Made by a program: the position numbers and the translations under genes. DNA of 64,000 nt from Verrucomicrobiota bacterium (lineage in GTDB: Bacteria; Verrucomicrobiota; Verrucomicrobiia; Verrucomicrobiales; DEV007). Shown one piece after another: positions 42,132-51,581 of the stretch. Positions within the stretch are counted from its first letter, which is position 1. The number at the start of each line of letters is the position of its first letter. Where the stretch lies: the NCBI GenBank assembly GCA_020630975.1, contig JAHDID010000022.1, forward strand, positions 1 to 64,000, in the 5' to 3' direction. The notes under the pieces were generated by a model that saw only the letters and a program-made list of their open reading frames with translations, searched no databases and was not told the origin of the DNA.

Positions 42132-43139
42132 ATGAGAAAAGCTTTTCTACTCCTGTTTTCGCTAGGGCTAGTGCTCACCGTATCGCTACTGACGTCGTGC
42201 AATAGTGGCCCTGCTAAGCCGCGCTACGCATTCGTCACCAATGGCGTGGCAGACTTTTGGACCATCGCCGAGGCCGGCGCCAATGCTGCTGCCAAAGACC
42301 TCGATGTGGAGGCTCAGGTGCTCATGCCCGCTGGAGGCCTATCAGAGCAAAAGCAAATGCTCGAAGATCTGCTGTCTCGCGGTATCGATGGCATCGCCGT
42401 GAGCCCCATCGATCCGGGTAACCAAGGGGAGATCATCAACAAAGTGGCCGCCATCACCCCACTGGTCACGCACGACTCCGATGCACCCGAGTCCGATCGA
42501 CTCGTCTACATAGGCATGGACAACTACACCGCCGGTCGCATGTGCGGCAAGCTAGTGAAAGAAGCCATACCCGATGGTGGCTCTGTGATGCTGATGATCG
42601 GCCGCATGGACCAAGACAACTCCAAGCGCCGTCGCCAAGGCGTAATCGATGAGCTAATGGACCGCGATGAAAATCCCAATCGCTATGATCCTCCAGGTTC
42701 CGCTATCGCAGGCCCTAAATATACGGTGCTCGACACGCTCACCGACAACTTTGATCGCGCCAAAGCCAAAGCCAACGCAGAGGACACCCTCTCTCGCTAC
42801 CCTGATGTGACCGCCATGGTCGGTCTTTTTGCCTACAATCCACCAGCCATCCTCCAAGCTCTCGAGCAGTCGGGCAATTTAAACAAGATCAAAGTCATCG
42901 CATTCGACGAAGAGCCAGAGACGCTCGCCGGCATCCAAGCTGGCACCATCCATGGCACAGTCGTACAAAATCCCTACATGTATGGCTACAAGTCGGTAGA
43001 GATGCTCCATACCATAGCCAATGGCGACAAGAGCGGTATCCCTGACAATGAATTCATCAACTTCCCTGGCCGGCAGATCCGCACAGATAATGTCGACGAC
43101 TTCTGGGCGAAGATGAAAGAGATCCTGGGACAGGAGTAG
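42132..43139 (+). CDS. Sugar-binding lipoprotein of an ABC transporter (periplasmic-binding family 4)
   Basis: 335 aa. The N-terminus is a lipoprotein signal (RKAFLLLFSLGLVLTVSLLTSC) with the lipid-bearing Cys about residue 23. The remainder is a ribose-binding-protein fold: YAFVTNGVADFWTIAEAGANAAAKDL, QKQMLEDLLSRGIDGIAVSPID, SVMLMIGRMDQDNSKRRRQGVIDEL, MVGLFAYNPPAILQAL and IHGTVVQNPYMYGYKSVEML. It binds a sugar outside the membrane for import or sensing. No permease or ATPase adjoins, so it is an orphan in this window. A sensory role is possible. Confidence 0.87.
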   Translation: MRKAFLLLFSLGLVLTVSLLTSCNSGPAKPRYAFVTNGVADFWTIAEAGANAAAKDLDVEAQVLMPAGGLSEQKQMLEDLLSRGIDGIAVSPIDPGNQGEIINKVAAITPLVTHDSDAPESDRLVYIGMDNYTAGRMCGKLVKEAIPDGGSVMLMIGRMDQDNSKRRRQGVIDELMDRDENPNRYDPPGSAIAGPKYTVLDTLTDNFDRAKAKANAEDTLSRYPDVTAMVGLFAYNPPAILQALEQSGNLNKIKVIAFDEEPETLAGIQAGTIHGTVVQNPYMYGYKSVEMLHTIANGDKSGIPDNEFINFPGRQIRTDNVDDFWAKMKEILGQE

Positions 43140-43223
43140 GCTGATTGCCTCTCCTGATTCACAAATCCACAACCTGCCTTATTACTTCCATTTTCCTGGA
43201 TCGTTACTTCGATTGCTTGAATG

Positions 43224-43346
43224 CCTCTTATCCTACTCCATTTTAGGAATGCATGCCTGCGATGTAACCGACTCCGGCTCTAGCCGACACAAAATAAGTG
43301 AAAACTCCGATTCCCCCACCTCGAACTCAACTTGTCCATCGCTAGC
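43224..43346 (-). pseudogene. Second copy of the 3' end of the 44434 gene (123 bp)
   Basis: These 123 bp match 44386-44508 without a gap and with 11 differences (about 91% identity). On the minus strand they still read SDGQVEFEVGESEFSLILCRLEP, recognisably the tail of the 259-aa protein (EQVEFEVGETEFSLILSRLER), but with its stop codon changed so the frame runs on to a TAG 16 codons later. No upstream part of the gene is present. The two copies flank the Fic gene in direct orientation. Confidence 0.85.
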
Positions 43347-43386
43347 TAGAGGCAAGAAAACGAAACAGAATGCGAGCTATTGCTGA

Positions 43387-44373
43387 CTATCGAATTCGAT
43401 ACTTCTGTAGCCGGCTGTTCGGTTTATCTGGGATCGTTCGCTCGACTAGCCCGCTATCGAGAGCAGGCTTCAGGTAATTGGCGCGGAAAGTTGGTCGGTG
43501 CGAGAGCCCCAGTGCAGCCATGCACTCCGAAGTACTCAATGGCCCACCATTTAGGACCCTGAGCAGCGATTTGACTTGGTCGGTGACTTGGTCGGTGACT
43601 TGGTCGGTCAGACCATCTGGGACAGTTTCTTTTAGTGCTGTTAGCAAAGCCGCTAAGATAAATTCGATAAATGCCGATGAGTTGGCTGTGTTATCGCAGA
43701 GGGCTAGTACTTCGTAATATTCCTGCTGACGTTGGCCAATGACCTCCTCCACAGGCAGATAGGCGAGCTGAGGTTTCCATTGACTCAATATCAGAGTTTG
43801 CCAAAGCCGACCGATGCGGCCGTTTCCGTCGGCAAACGGATGGATAAACTCCAACTCATAGTGAACCACACTACTGGATATCAGAGGATGTGAGTCGGTA
43901 TCTCGCAACCAGTTGAACAAGCCTTTCACTTGATCAGGAACCAGGTGAGCTGGAGGTGCGATGTGGACTACTTCCGCGCCTTTGGCTATCCCTACGCTGC
44001 CCCTGCGAAACTCCCCCGGTCGATCAATTAATCCGGCCATCAACAGGCGATGGGCAGCTAAGAGATGCCCCACATTATCGGCCCGCCAGTCTAGCAGCGC
44101 CTCATAAGCCGCAAAAGCATTCTTCACCTCTAAAATCTCAGAAGCTGGCCCCAACACCCGTTTACCTTCGATTAGCGCAGTAACCTGGTCCAGGCTCAGA
44201 GAATTATTTTCAATAGCCAGCGAGGCATGGATTGTTTTGATCCGGTTCGCCCGACGGAGTGTAGGCGTGAGTAGCTGGTGGTCATCTGCCAGTCCTAGCC
44301 GCCCAATCTGCTCACCGATCTGAGCAACCAGGTCGAGAATGGAGGATGTGATGGTGAATGACGGTTCAGACAT
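43387..44373 (-). CDS. Fic-family protein (AMP/nucleotide transferase) with winged-helix C-terminus
   Basis: 328 aa. The Fic core is intact: IHPFADGNGRIGRLW, the HPFxDGNGRxxR signature in which His is catalytic and the acidic residue binds Mg2+. Near residue 55 is ASLAIENN, the (S/T)xxxE(G/N) inhibitory helix of the self-inhibited class. The C-terminal 60 residues form a winged-helix-like module (VKSLLRVLNGGPLSTSECMAALGLSHRPTFRANYLKPAL). Between them TDQV is repeated three times, encoded by 12-bp tandem units near 43572-43612. Such proteins AMPylate targets, sometimes their own cell's gyrase or tRNA-synthetase-like proteins. The gene lies between two 123-bp direct repeats. Confidence 0.92.
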   Translation of the reverse strand: MSEPSFTITSSILDLVAQIGEQIGRLGLADDHQLLTPTLRRANRIKTIHASLAIENNSLSLDQVTALIEGKRVLGPASEILEVKNAFAAYEALLDWRADNVGHLLAAHRLLMAGLIDRPGEFRRGSVGIAKGAEVVHIAPPAHLVPDQVKGLFNWLRDTDSHPLISSSVVHYELEFIHPFADGNGRIGRLWQTLILSQWKPQLAYLPVEEVIGQRQQEYYEVLALCDNTANSSAFIEFILAALLTALKETVPDGLTDQVTDQVTDQVKSLLRVLNGGPLSTSECMAALGLSHRPTFRANYLKPALDSGLVERTIPDKPNSRLQKYRIR

Positions 44374-44433
44374 GATCGATGATGACCTCTTATCCTACTC
44401 CATTTTAGGAACGCATGCCTGCGATGAAACCGA

Positions 44434-45213
44434 CTACCGCTCTAGCCGAGACAAAATAAGTGAAAACTCTGTTTCCCCGACCTCAAACTCAACTTGTTCA
44501 TCGTTAGCGATAGTGAACTCGATAAGATTCGACTCTCTCCTATCGGGCCGATTCACTTCATAGTCCCGAACAATCAGCGTGTGAGTTCCCGGTTCCAAAG
44601 TGATGTACTCTCCGTAATCCGGCTTGAGATCATTATCATAGGGGGCTGTGACCATAATGTATCGGTCGAGGTAAATTTTCAGCCTTTCTCTCAACTCACC
44701 TTTGGGATCCTTCTGAGTCACCACGATGGCAGCAGTCTCTCGCCTCTGCCTTTCCTGTTCTAGTCTGTCGAACAATCCTCGCGAGCCAAAGTCAAACAAA
44801 GCGACTGAGCAACCGTTCGGGCAATGCCCCCCTGGATGAATCCAATATTTCCCATACACGAGAAAATCAGGTGCATGAAGTGCGGGAGCCGCTTCTAAAA
44901 AATCACCTAGCTCCTTTTGGCTCAAGCTCCCAGGAATCGCGACCAAGACTTCGGCCCCACACCTGTTGCAGAATCCTGGTTGTACATCTTCTCTATGTGT
45001 AGGGTCGTATCGGTGGCCCTTGGTGGCCGCTAAGACCTTTTTCATCAGAGATCTAGGAGGCCCCGCATCCATTTCTCTAAAAGCTTGGTAAATGAGCCCT
45101 AGTGACGCCCCTCGAAAAAACAAGTCAGCAATGATGCTCTCGTCATGCGAACCGCTATCTCGCTCCGACCGAATAACCTCTATCAGCTTGTTCTTATTCG
45201 TAGTATCAAACAT
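44434..45213 (-). CDS. Zinc-ribbon-like protein of unknown function
   Basis: 259 aa. The first 75 residues are helical. FCNRCGAEVL (about residues 81-90) and HCPNGCS (about residues 133-139) supply four Cys in two pairs, a plausible zinc-binding site. The C-terminal half is beta-rich (LKIYLDRYIMVTAPYDNDLKPDYGEYITLEPGTHTLIVRDYEV), looking like a small immunoglobulin-like or PEGA-type domain. No family is recognised with confidence. Its last 25 codons plus downstream DNA are duplicated at 43224-43346 on the other side of the Fic gene, so the 3' end here was involved in the insertion. Confidence 0.65.
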   Translation of the reverse strand: MFDTTNKNKLIEVIRSERDSGSHDESIIADLFFRGASLGLIYQAFREMDAGPPRSLMKKVLAATKGHRYDPTHREDVQPGFCNRCGAEVLVAIPGSLSQKELGDFLEAAPALHAPDFLVYGKYWIHPGGHCPNGCSVALFDFGSRGLFDRLEQERQRRETAAIVVTQKDPKGELRERLKIYLDRYIMVTAPYDNDLKPDYGEYITLEPGTHTLIVRDYEVNRPDRRESNLIEFTIANDEQVEFEVGETEFSLILSRLER

Positions 45214-45458
45214 ATTTGATTTTTGGCGTAGCGAGAGTTGCCATCATTCCGCCGGACGGGGTCTGGCCCATTCTTTACCACTCCCACATTGGCCATATTG
45301 GCTTAGTATATCTTAACAAAGGGTCCATATTGACTTTCAAATCAGGTTTTTGAGATTTAAGCGACTCAAACTCACAATCCTGAAAGCCCCACGATTGTGA
45401 CAAATCACAATATACCAAATCACTTCGTCTAAACTAGGTGCACCAATTACTAATTTAG

Positions 45459-45698
45459 TTATCCCTGGGTACGGTCCCTCTTTTGGTTTCTCCACCAATC
45501 TTCGAGTTGAGCACTTTTATTCAGTTCTGAGTAGTCAAAAAGCCTCAGCCCGGTCAACTGACTCAAAGGCAATTTTTCGATTGGTATGTCGCGCCCAAAA
45601 ACCAAGTGGTCAACAGTATCGCAAGAGCCAAACTCAAATAAAATATCCGCCGCCTGTTCACCTAGAATGAGATAACCTCTGCCACTGACAGAGTCAAT
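45459..45698 (-). pseudogene. Remnant of a small gene (80 codons, no start)
   Basis: A minus-strand frame reads SGRGYLILGEQAADILFEFG, then DTVDHLVFGRDIPIEKLPLSQL and SELNKSAQLEDWW, ending in TAA at 45459. It has a protein-like composition and hydrophobic periodicity, but an in-frame TAG lies just upstream of 45698 and no ATG, GTG or well-placed TTG opens it. It looks like the C-terminal end of a degraded gene. I do not recognise the family. Confidence 0.45.
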
Positions 45699-45740
45699 CT
45701 AACGAGAATATGTTAGCTCAACGCAGCCCAGATCTAGCAC

Positions 45741-45845
45741 GTAGCGGAATTTGCCAAAATTCCGAGTTCCATTGCCTATGCCACCTAGCCAGGCCCATCG
45801 CTCCTCCAAAGGCTCCGCTGCCGGAATGTTGGCAAATTCCGCTAC
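45741..45845. repeat. REP-like inverted pair
   Basis: The arms 45741-45764 (beginning GTAGCGGAATTTGCC) and 45822-45845 are complementary over 24 bp with one mismatch, separated by 57 bp. The unit is related to the tandem pair at 12915-12962. The structure could fold into a long hairpin just upstream of the large esterase gene. Confidence 0.8.
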
Positions 45846-45971
45846 GGATGGAGTTCTCTGTCTGGCGCAAATTTGCCTAAATTTTCCTCACCCACTGACC
45901 TTGACTCGATCGTTAAGAGGTTAGACAGATTGCGCCTCCATTTTTTTCGGGGGAGCACGACCACATTTTCT

Positions 45972-48900
45972 ATGAGACACACCGCTATCGCCCTAGCACT
46001 AGGGCTATCTTGCATCGTATCGACGTCGCAGGCAGAGACTCTGCAGCCGATTACTGATCCTGCTCAGGCTCCGCAGACCCACGCCGCCATTTGGCAGGGC
46101 TACGATCCACAGGCTGAGCCACTGGACACCGAGGTGCTGCACGAGTGGGAGGAGGATGGAGTGGTGCTGCGAGTGGTGCGCTACCGAGTCGGTATCTTCA
46201 AAGGTAAAAAGTCGATGATCGCGGGAGTCTACGGCTTTCCAAAAGGCGGCAGCAAGCTACCTGGTCTGGTGAATATCCACGGCGGTGGCCAGTATGCGGA
46301 CCACAAGGCAGCGCTGACCAATGCCAAGCGCGGCTACGCGACTATCAGCATCGCCTGGGCGGGGCGGATCTCTGCGCCCAACTACCGGGTGAGCCCAAAA
46401 GAGGTGAAACTTTTCTGGGAGGGCAAGACCGACGACCCACACCACAAAGTGACCACCGACTGGGCTGCGCTCGATGCCTACCACGCGCCAAGCCGCGAAG
46501 GGAAAGATGCCTTTACCACCATCCGCGATGGCTCCGAAGACTGGACGCTCGACTCGGTGAAGTCGCCGCGCAATAACTCTTGGTTCCTGTGCGCGATGGC
46601 GGCACGCCGGGCGCTGACTTTTCTAGAAAGACAACCCGAGGTGGACGGCGAGAAACTCGGCGTCTACGGCCACTCGATGGGAGGCAAGCTGACCGTAGCC
46701 ACTGCGGGCAGTGACTCGCGGGTAAAAGCTGCCGCTCCAAGCTGCGGCGGCGTGAGCGATCGCTTCAATGATGATCCGCTACACCGAAACACCGTGGGCG
46801 ACTCCCCTGCACTAAAAAACATCAAGTGCCCGACAGTGTTCCTGAAACCCGCCAACGACTTCCACGGTCGCATCAATGATCTCGTCACAGCGACTCAGGA
46901 GCTCGGCCAGACACCTTGGCGCGTGACCTGCTCGCCACATCTCAACCACCGCGACGATCCCGAATACGAAGTGGCGTCGCAGCTGTGGTTCGACCAGCAT
47001 CTGAAAGGTTCCTTCACATGGGCGAATACTCCTACCGTGCACCTGCACCTCAACCGCCCCAGTGGCACGCCCGAGGCGACGGTGCATGTCGACACCAGTC
47101 AGCCGATCGAGTCAGTAGACTTTTTCTACACCCAGCAGGGTATCGGTGGAGGCGATCGCAGCCTGCACAATCATCACCAAAACCGCTTTTGGCACCACGC
47201 CACCACTACCCCACGCGGGGCCAATGGCCACCACGCCAACATACCCGTATCGACCACCGATAAGCCACTGTGGCTCTATGCCAATGTGACCTACCGCCTG
47301 CCAGCCCCAGTCTCTGGTGCGGGCTACTACTACGGCGACTACACCAGCGACACCTATGTGGTATCGTCGCTAATCCAGCTGATCCACCCCGATCAGCTAA
47401 AGGGGGCTAATGTGAAGCCAGCCCTACACCCGACTACGATGATCGAGACCTTTGCCGGAGACTGGAAAAAGCAGTGGTACAGCCACTCCACCAGCCAGTG
47501 GGAGTATCGCAGCCACAAAGTATACCACCCACTCTGGCAGGCCCCAGAGGGTGCCTCGCTAGCCCTCGAGGTGCGCGCCCCTCAGGCCAGCAAGCTCGTG
47601 ATCGGCCTCGACAAGCACGCCGCCGAGGTCACTCTCGCTCAGCCTGGTGCCTGGCAGTCGATCGTGCTCAAGCCTAGCGACTTCACCGGTGTCGATGGCA
47701 CTGCTCTGGCGGCATTCAAAGACCTAAAAGAGCTACGCCTGTCGCCCTCTGAGACTCAGCGCAGCAAAGACAAAGATGGCAAGTCGATCACCCGCAAGCT
47801 AGGTGGAGCCTGGCAGGGCGCGGAGCCAGAGTTTCGCAGCCTGCGCTGGCACACACCAGTGGCCGTGGGCGCTGCGAACCTAAAACCGATGATGCCGCAG
47901 CCCAAAGACTTCACCTCCATGTGGTGGCGCGATGGCTTCCCAGGCAAGACTGAAAATGCCGACTGGAGACGCATCATCCAGACCGGCAACTATTGGTTCA
48001 TGTTCGACACCGACACCATGGGCATCGCCCGACTCGGTGCGCCGCTAGCGGGCAATACGCTACCCACTGGTGCCAATCTACAGCTCGCCATGGAGATCGA
48101 TGGCACCACCTACCGCTGCAAGGCAGGCGGCAGCTGGTCGCGCTGGGATGGCCCACGCCTGATCGAATCAGGCAAATTCCTCCAGCGCGCCGATGTGACT
48201 GGCCTAGTCTTTGAGTCGGACGATGGCAAAAAGCTCAATGTAGAGGCCCGCTTCGAGACAGCAGCCTGGCCCGACCAGCTGAGCATGAAGCTCTCTGCCC
48301 GCCCTGGAGTAAAGCCGATCTACGCAGGCGAGGGCACCTTTGGGCGAGCAGCCGGTGGTGGCTATGGGCTGGGAGGAAAGAATCAATTCGTGATCCCTGA
48401 GGCCGACTGCGCGACGCAGCAGAATTTTGCCCTCGATTTTTGGGCCTATCTGCCCAAGGACTATCAGGCAGGCAAGGCCTGGCCTTGGCTGGTCTGTAAA
48501 AACCAGCACGAACAAATCGAAGGCAACTACGGTATCCAGCTGCGTAACGAGGCCGTGCCCGAGGCAATCATAAACATCGGCGGCGGCCGGGACAACAGTC
48601 ACCGCCAAGTCGCCGAAAAGCGCCACGCCCTGCGCGTGGATCAGTGGAATCACCTATCGCTCAGCTACGATGGCCAGCACCTGCGCCTGTGGGTGAATGG
48701 CCAAAAGGCGATCGAAAAACACATCGGCAAACCTTTCACCCCCAAGGCCGGAACCCTCACCATCGGCAATCGTGGCGATCTAGGCGGCGGCACCGACACC
48801 TTTCGCTACTACGGGGCCATCGATCAGGTGCGTCTTTACGACCAAAGTCTCGCGGCCAATCAAGTCGCTCACCTTGTCCGCCACCCTGCCGAGGGCTTAC

Positions 48901-50867
48901 CCTCTCTCAAGCCAATGCGCGAGTGGGCATTTGACCTCAATGGCCAGACAGCCAAGCAGCAGCCACGCGAGACATGGACTGCCGCCGCTATCGATGTCTG
49001 GCTGAAAAAGGATGACCATGAGCCTCTACACGCCCGCTGGGAGAATGAAAAAGGCAAAGCCTGGCACGATGGCGAGACCTGGCAGGAAGCCAGCATTCGG
49101 TTCGACCCGACCACCTTTGCGCCGCGCCCAGCAGCTAGCCCGATCTCGATCGCCGCTACCGAGGTAGCCACCGGCGAGCCTCGCGAAGTGACATTCGACC
49201 CCGCAGTGGGCTGCCACCGGATCGATTTGGACAATATCATCCCCATCGCGCCTCCAGGTGGCGAAAATCCCAGCAACGACGCTCTGGAGCGGGTGCGCAT
49301 CGATCTAAAAAACTCCAGCGCCACCGAGCAGGTCGCGCACCTGATGTTCGCCAAAGGCTGGCACGGCATCAAACAAAAGATCGGCACACCGATCACTGGT
49401 ATCTCCGCTATCCTACGCGATGCCGATGGCCAGCCCACCGGTATACCCGTGCAGCTCAGTAAGAACTGGCACTTTCACCGCGAGGACGCCAGCGTGCACT
49501 CGGGCCAGTGGTTTCACGGCATCAGCCAGGTGCGCCTGCCAGCGCAGAGCGATCTGCAGCTAGAGCTGGTCATCGCCTACGGTCACTGGGGCGGGGTAGC
49601 CGCTGCCTCTCACGCCCAGCTCAGCCTGATCGGCTGGGGTGGCAACCAGCGCTGGGACCAGAGCGCTCTCGGCTCGTGGGGCGAGAGTATCTGCTACTCG
49701 CCCGAGCAAAATGAGGCCAGCTGTACCATCACCGACGTGCGGCCACTCATGGTCACTGGCATGAGCGACGATCCCAAGCGCCAGAAGTGGAACTGGACAC
49801 ACAATGTCGGCGGGGGCGATTTTTTCCGCCTCTTCGATCCTGAGGGCGAGCGGTACCAGCGCTCCGGCATCGTCGTCGACTACCGCCGCCAGTCTCCCTG
49901 CCTCACCGAGGTAATGTACAGCGGCGGCATGCGCCGGGCGCATATCCACCACGCGCAGTTTGTCAGCCTATCGCGCAGCGACGATCTGGTCTGCGGTACC
50001 TACCGCATCAATATGAAGGTGATCGATCCCGTCTATTTCTCGCGCTTCGCCATCTTTCACATCGGCTCGGATAACTATGCCATGACCAAGGAGCGCAAAG
50101 TCGCAGTAGGCAATTCCAAAGGTCTAACCGCCGAGTGGGACGCCCGCTGGGGAGGCGACGCCTACAAGGGCGAACCTATCGAAATGGTAGGACCAAATCC
50201 CTGGGCCTCGCTCCACCAAAGCGAGGGCAATGGCACCGACGCACCCGGTGCCTGGGCCACGAGAGGTTTCATCATCCGCGAGTGGAAAGCGGTGCTAGGC
50301 GGCAAAGAAGTGAAGCACCCTTGGATCGCCGAGTACGGTCGCGACCGCCACGCCAAGCTACAGACCACACTGATGGAGATCGTCCCACCTCCAGGCCTGA
50401 AGCGCCTGGAACCCGGCGACTACATCGAGGCGACCATCGAGCACATCATCGCCCCCCAGTATGCCAAAGACTACTATGGCCCCAATACCGCCCTACAGCA
50501 GCTACTCGCCAAGCACGAGAACAGCTGGCAAGTCATCCATCATCAGGCAGCTGGCGACGAGCTGACTGTCGAGGCAAAGGTCGGCAACATCGTCCGCAGC
50601 TACCCGAGTGTGAATGTCGTCACGATGAACGACCGCGCCGAGCTGACCCTCAGCGGCGGTGTCGGTTACACTGCTTTGACATTCGACGGCCTATCCGACT
50701 ACCGCGGCTACCGCCTACTAGTCGATGGTGTCGAGGTGGACCAGAGCGTGCACGGCAATGACTACTGGCAGACGGATTACAATGCCCATACCCAGCGCTG
50801 GGCACAGACTTACAATGTGCGGACTGTGCCAGGGAAAGTGCACCAAGTGGTGTTTGAGAAGAGGTGA
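45972..50867 (+). CDS. Giant secreted multidomain esterase with LamG-like domain
   Basis: 1631 aa from the ATG at 45972, chosen because it opens a signal peptide (MRHTAIALALGLSCIVSTSQAE); the frame is open 99 bp further upstream. Residues 20-350 form an alpha/beta hydrolase of the acetylxylan-esterase/dipeptidyl-peptidase-like group, with the nucleophile Ser235 in YGHSMGGKL and a candidate His in SPHLNHRDDPEYE. Residues about 790-975 are a concanavalin-like LamG domain (NFALDFWAYLPKDY, DQWNHLSLSYDGQHLRLWVNGQKA, GAIDQVRLYDQSL). The remaining 900 residues are beta-rich with no recognised family. It probably removes acetyl or other ester groups from polysaccharide, with the extra domains binding it. 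It ends convergently with the 50969 gene. Confidence 0.82.
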   Translation: MRHTAIALALGLSCIVSTSQAETLQPITDPAQAPQTHAAIWQGYDPQAEPLDTEVLHEWEEDGVVLRVVRYRVGIFKGKKSMIAGVYGFPKGGSKLPGLVNIHGGGQYADHKAALTNAKRGYATISIAWAGRISAPNYRVSPKEVKLFWEGKTDDPHHKVTTDWAALDAYHAPSREGKDAFTTIRDGSEDWTLDSVKSPRNNSWFLCAMAARRALTFLERQPEVDGEKLGVYGHSMGGKLTVATAGSDSRVKAAAPSCGGVSDRFNDDPLHRNTVGDSPALKNIKCPTVFLKPANDFHGRINDLVTATQELGQTPWRVTCSPHLNHRDDPEYEVASQLWFDQHLKGSFTWANTPTVHLHLNRPSGTPEATVHVDTSQPIESVDFFYTQQGIGGGDRSLHNHHQNRFWHHATTTPRGANGHHANIPVSTTDKPLWLYANVTYRLPAPVSGAGYYYGDYTSDTYVVSSLIQLIHPDQLKGANVKPALHPTTMIETFAGDWKKQWYSHSTSQWEYRSHKVYHPLWQAPEGASLALEVRAPQASKLVIGLDKHAAEVTLAQPGAWQSIVLKPSDFTGVDGTALAAFKDLKELRLSPSETQRSKDKDGKSITRKLGGAWQGAEPEFRSLRWHTPVAVGAANLKPMMPQPKDFTSMWWRDGFPGKTENADWRRIIQTGNYWFMFDTDTMGIARLGAPLAGNTLPTGANLQLAMEIDGTTYRCKAGGSWSRWDGPRLIESGKFLQRADVTGLVFESDDGKKLNVEARFETAAWPDQLSMKLSARPGVKPIYAGEGTFGRAAGGGYGLGGKNQFVIPEADCATQQNFALDFWAYLPKDYQAGKAWPWLVCKNQHEQIEGNYGIQLRNEAVPEAIINIGGGRDNSHRQVAEKRHALRVDQWNHLSLSYDGQHLRLWVNGQKAIEKHIGKPFTPKAGTLTIGNRGDLGGGTDTFRYYGAIDQVRLYDQSLAANQVAHLVRHPAEGLPSLKPMREWAFDLNGQTAKQQPRETWTAAAIDVWLKKDDHEPLHARWENEKGKAWHDGETWQEASIRFDPTTFAPRPAASPISIAATEVATGEPREVTFDPAVGCHRIDLDNIIPIAPPGGENPSNDALERVRIDLKNSSATEQVAHLMFAKGWHGIKQKIGTPITGISAILRDADGQPTGIPVQLSKNWHFHREDASVHSGQWFHGISQVRLPAQSDLQLELVIAYGHWGGVAAASHAQLSLIGWGGNQRWDQSALGSWGESICYSPEQNEASCTITDVRPLMVTGMSDDPKRQKWNWTHNVGGGDFFRLFDPEGERYQRSGIVVDYRRQSPCLTEVMYSGGMRRAHIHHAQFVSLSRSDDLVCGTYRINMKVIDPVYFSRFAIFHIGSDNYAMTKERKVAVGNSKGLTAEWDARWGGDAYKGEPIEMVGPNPWASLHQSEGNGTDAPGAWATRGFIIREWKAVLGGKEVKHPWIAEYGRDRHAKLQTTLMEIVPPPGLKRLEPGDYIEATIEHIIAPQYAKDYYGPNTALQQLLAKHENSWQVIHHQAAGDELTVEAKVGNIVRSYPSVNVVTMNDRAELTLSGGVGYTALTFDGLSDYRGYRLLVDGVEVDQSVHGNDYWQTDYNAHTQRWAQTYNVRTVPGKVHQVVFEKR

Positions 50868-50968
50868 TCCTAAAATCGGCCCTTGCTGAGAACCTACCAA
50901 AGGCTCGAAAGATAGTATCCGGTGAAGAAGCGTAGCGAATAGCAAAACCATCGGGGCTACCTTGCAAT

Positions 50969-51535
50969 CTACTTCTCAGCCTGCCCTACACTCACGATCC
51001 AGTAGTTCACTCGATCAACTAGCGGCGCACCTCGCTGCGGCTGATCAATCAATCCTAAATTCATCAAAGTCTGCAGACCGATACTAGCCTTTACCTTCAC
51101 CGGAATGATCTCTTTTTCAGGACCATAAGAAAAGACATTCCAAACCAAGTATCCAGAATCCTCGGTAGCGACCAGAGGCATCTTGAGTAACTCTCGGAAT
51201 TCCGCTTCCTCATCAGCAGCCAATAATTTCTCCAAGACATCATAGGTGACGAATGTAAACTCTGTCGCGGCAGAAGCCTTCTTGCCTAGTGGCTTATGGT
51301 AAACCGCTACAGGATGCCCCTTCCGATGGGCCAGTCGATTGAAGGTTAGCGAGCCCTTACTGAGCAGAGCGACCACCTCAGCTTTATCACCCAGCGCCGT
51401 ATCGACGAGATTCACCGTACCTACAGGAAACACAAATGCAGCCTTGGGAATCACCTTGGTACTAACGCCTTTCATGGAAAGACAGCTAGGGCCGTAGATG
51501 GAAGCAAAAACAAAGAACAGTGCCAACAACTTCAT
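50969..51535 (-). CDS. Secreted protein of unknown function
   Basis: 188 aa with an N-terminal signal peptide (MKLLALFFVFASIYGPSCLS). The mature part has no recognised domain. The phrases AAFVFPVGTVNLVDTALGDKAEVVALLSKGSLTFNRLAHRKGHPVAVY and GYLVWNVFSYGPEKEIIPVKV suggest a compact beta-rich fold. The gene lies 46 bp downstream of the SprT-like gene in the same direction, so it may share the cysE-sprT transcript. Confidence 0.6.
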   Translation of the reverse strand: MKLLALFFVFASIYGPSCLSMKGVSTKVIPKAAFVFPVGTVNLVDTALGDKAEVVALLSKGSLTFNRLAHRKGHPVAVYHKPLGKKASAATEFTFVTYDVLEKLLAADEEAEFRELLKMPLVATEDSGYLVWNVFSYGPEKEIIPVKVKASIGLQTLMNLGLIDQPQRGAPLVDRVNYWIVSVGQAEK

Positions 51536-51581
51536 AAACAGAAAGAAGAGAAGACGAGTCTACTCAAAATCTAGTCACTAG

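Larger units (their letters stand above)
45214..45971. other. 758-bp region without an intact gene
   Basis: Contains a gene remnant at 45459-45698 (minus strand) and an inverted pair of REP-like arms at 45741-45845, both listed separately. An open frame from 45873 joins the following esterase but precedes its signal peptide. The first 240 bp show nothing I can interpret. Confidence 0.6.

Noticed and set aside
43565-43620. CRISPR-like repeats
   Set aside because: Only three contiguous 12-bp units in coding frame, without spacers or cas genes.
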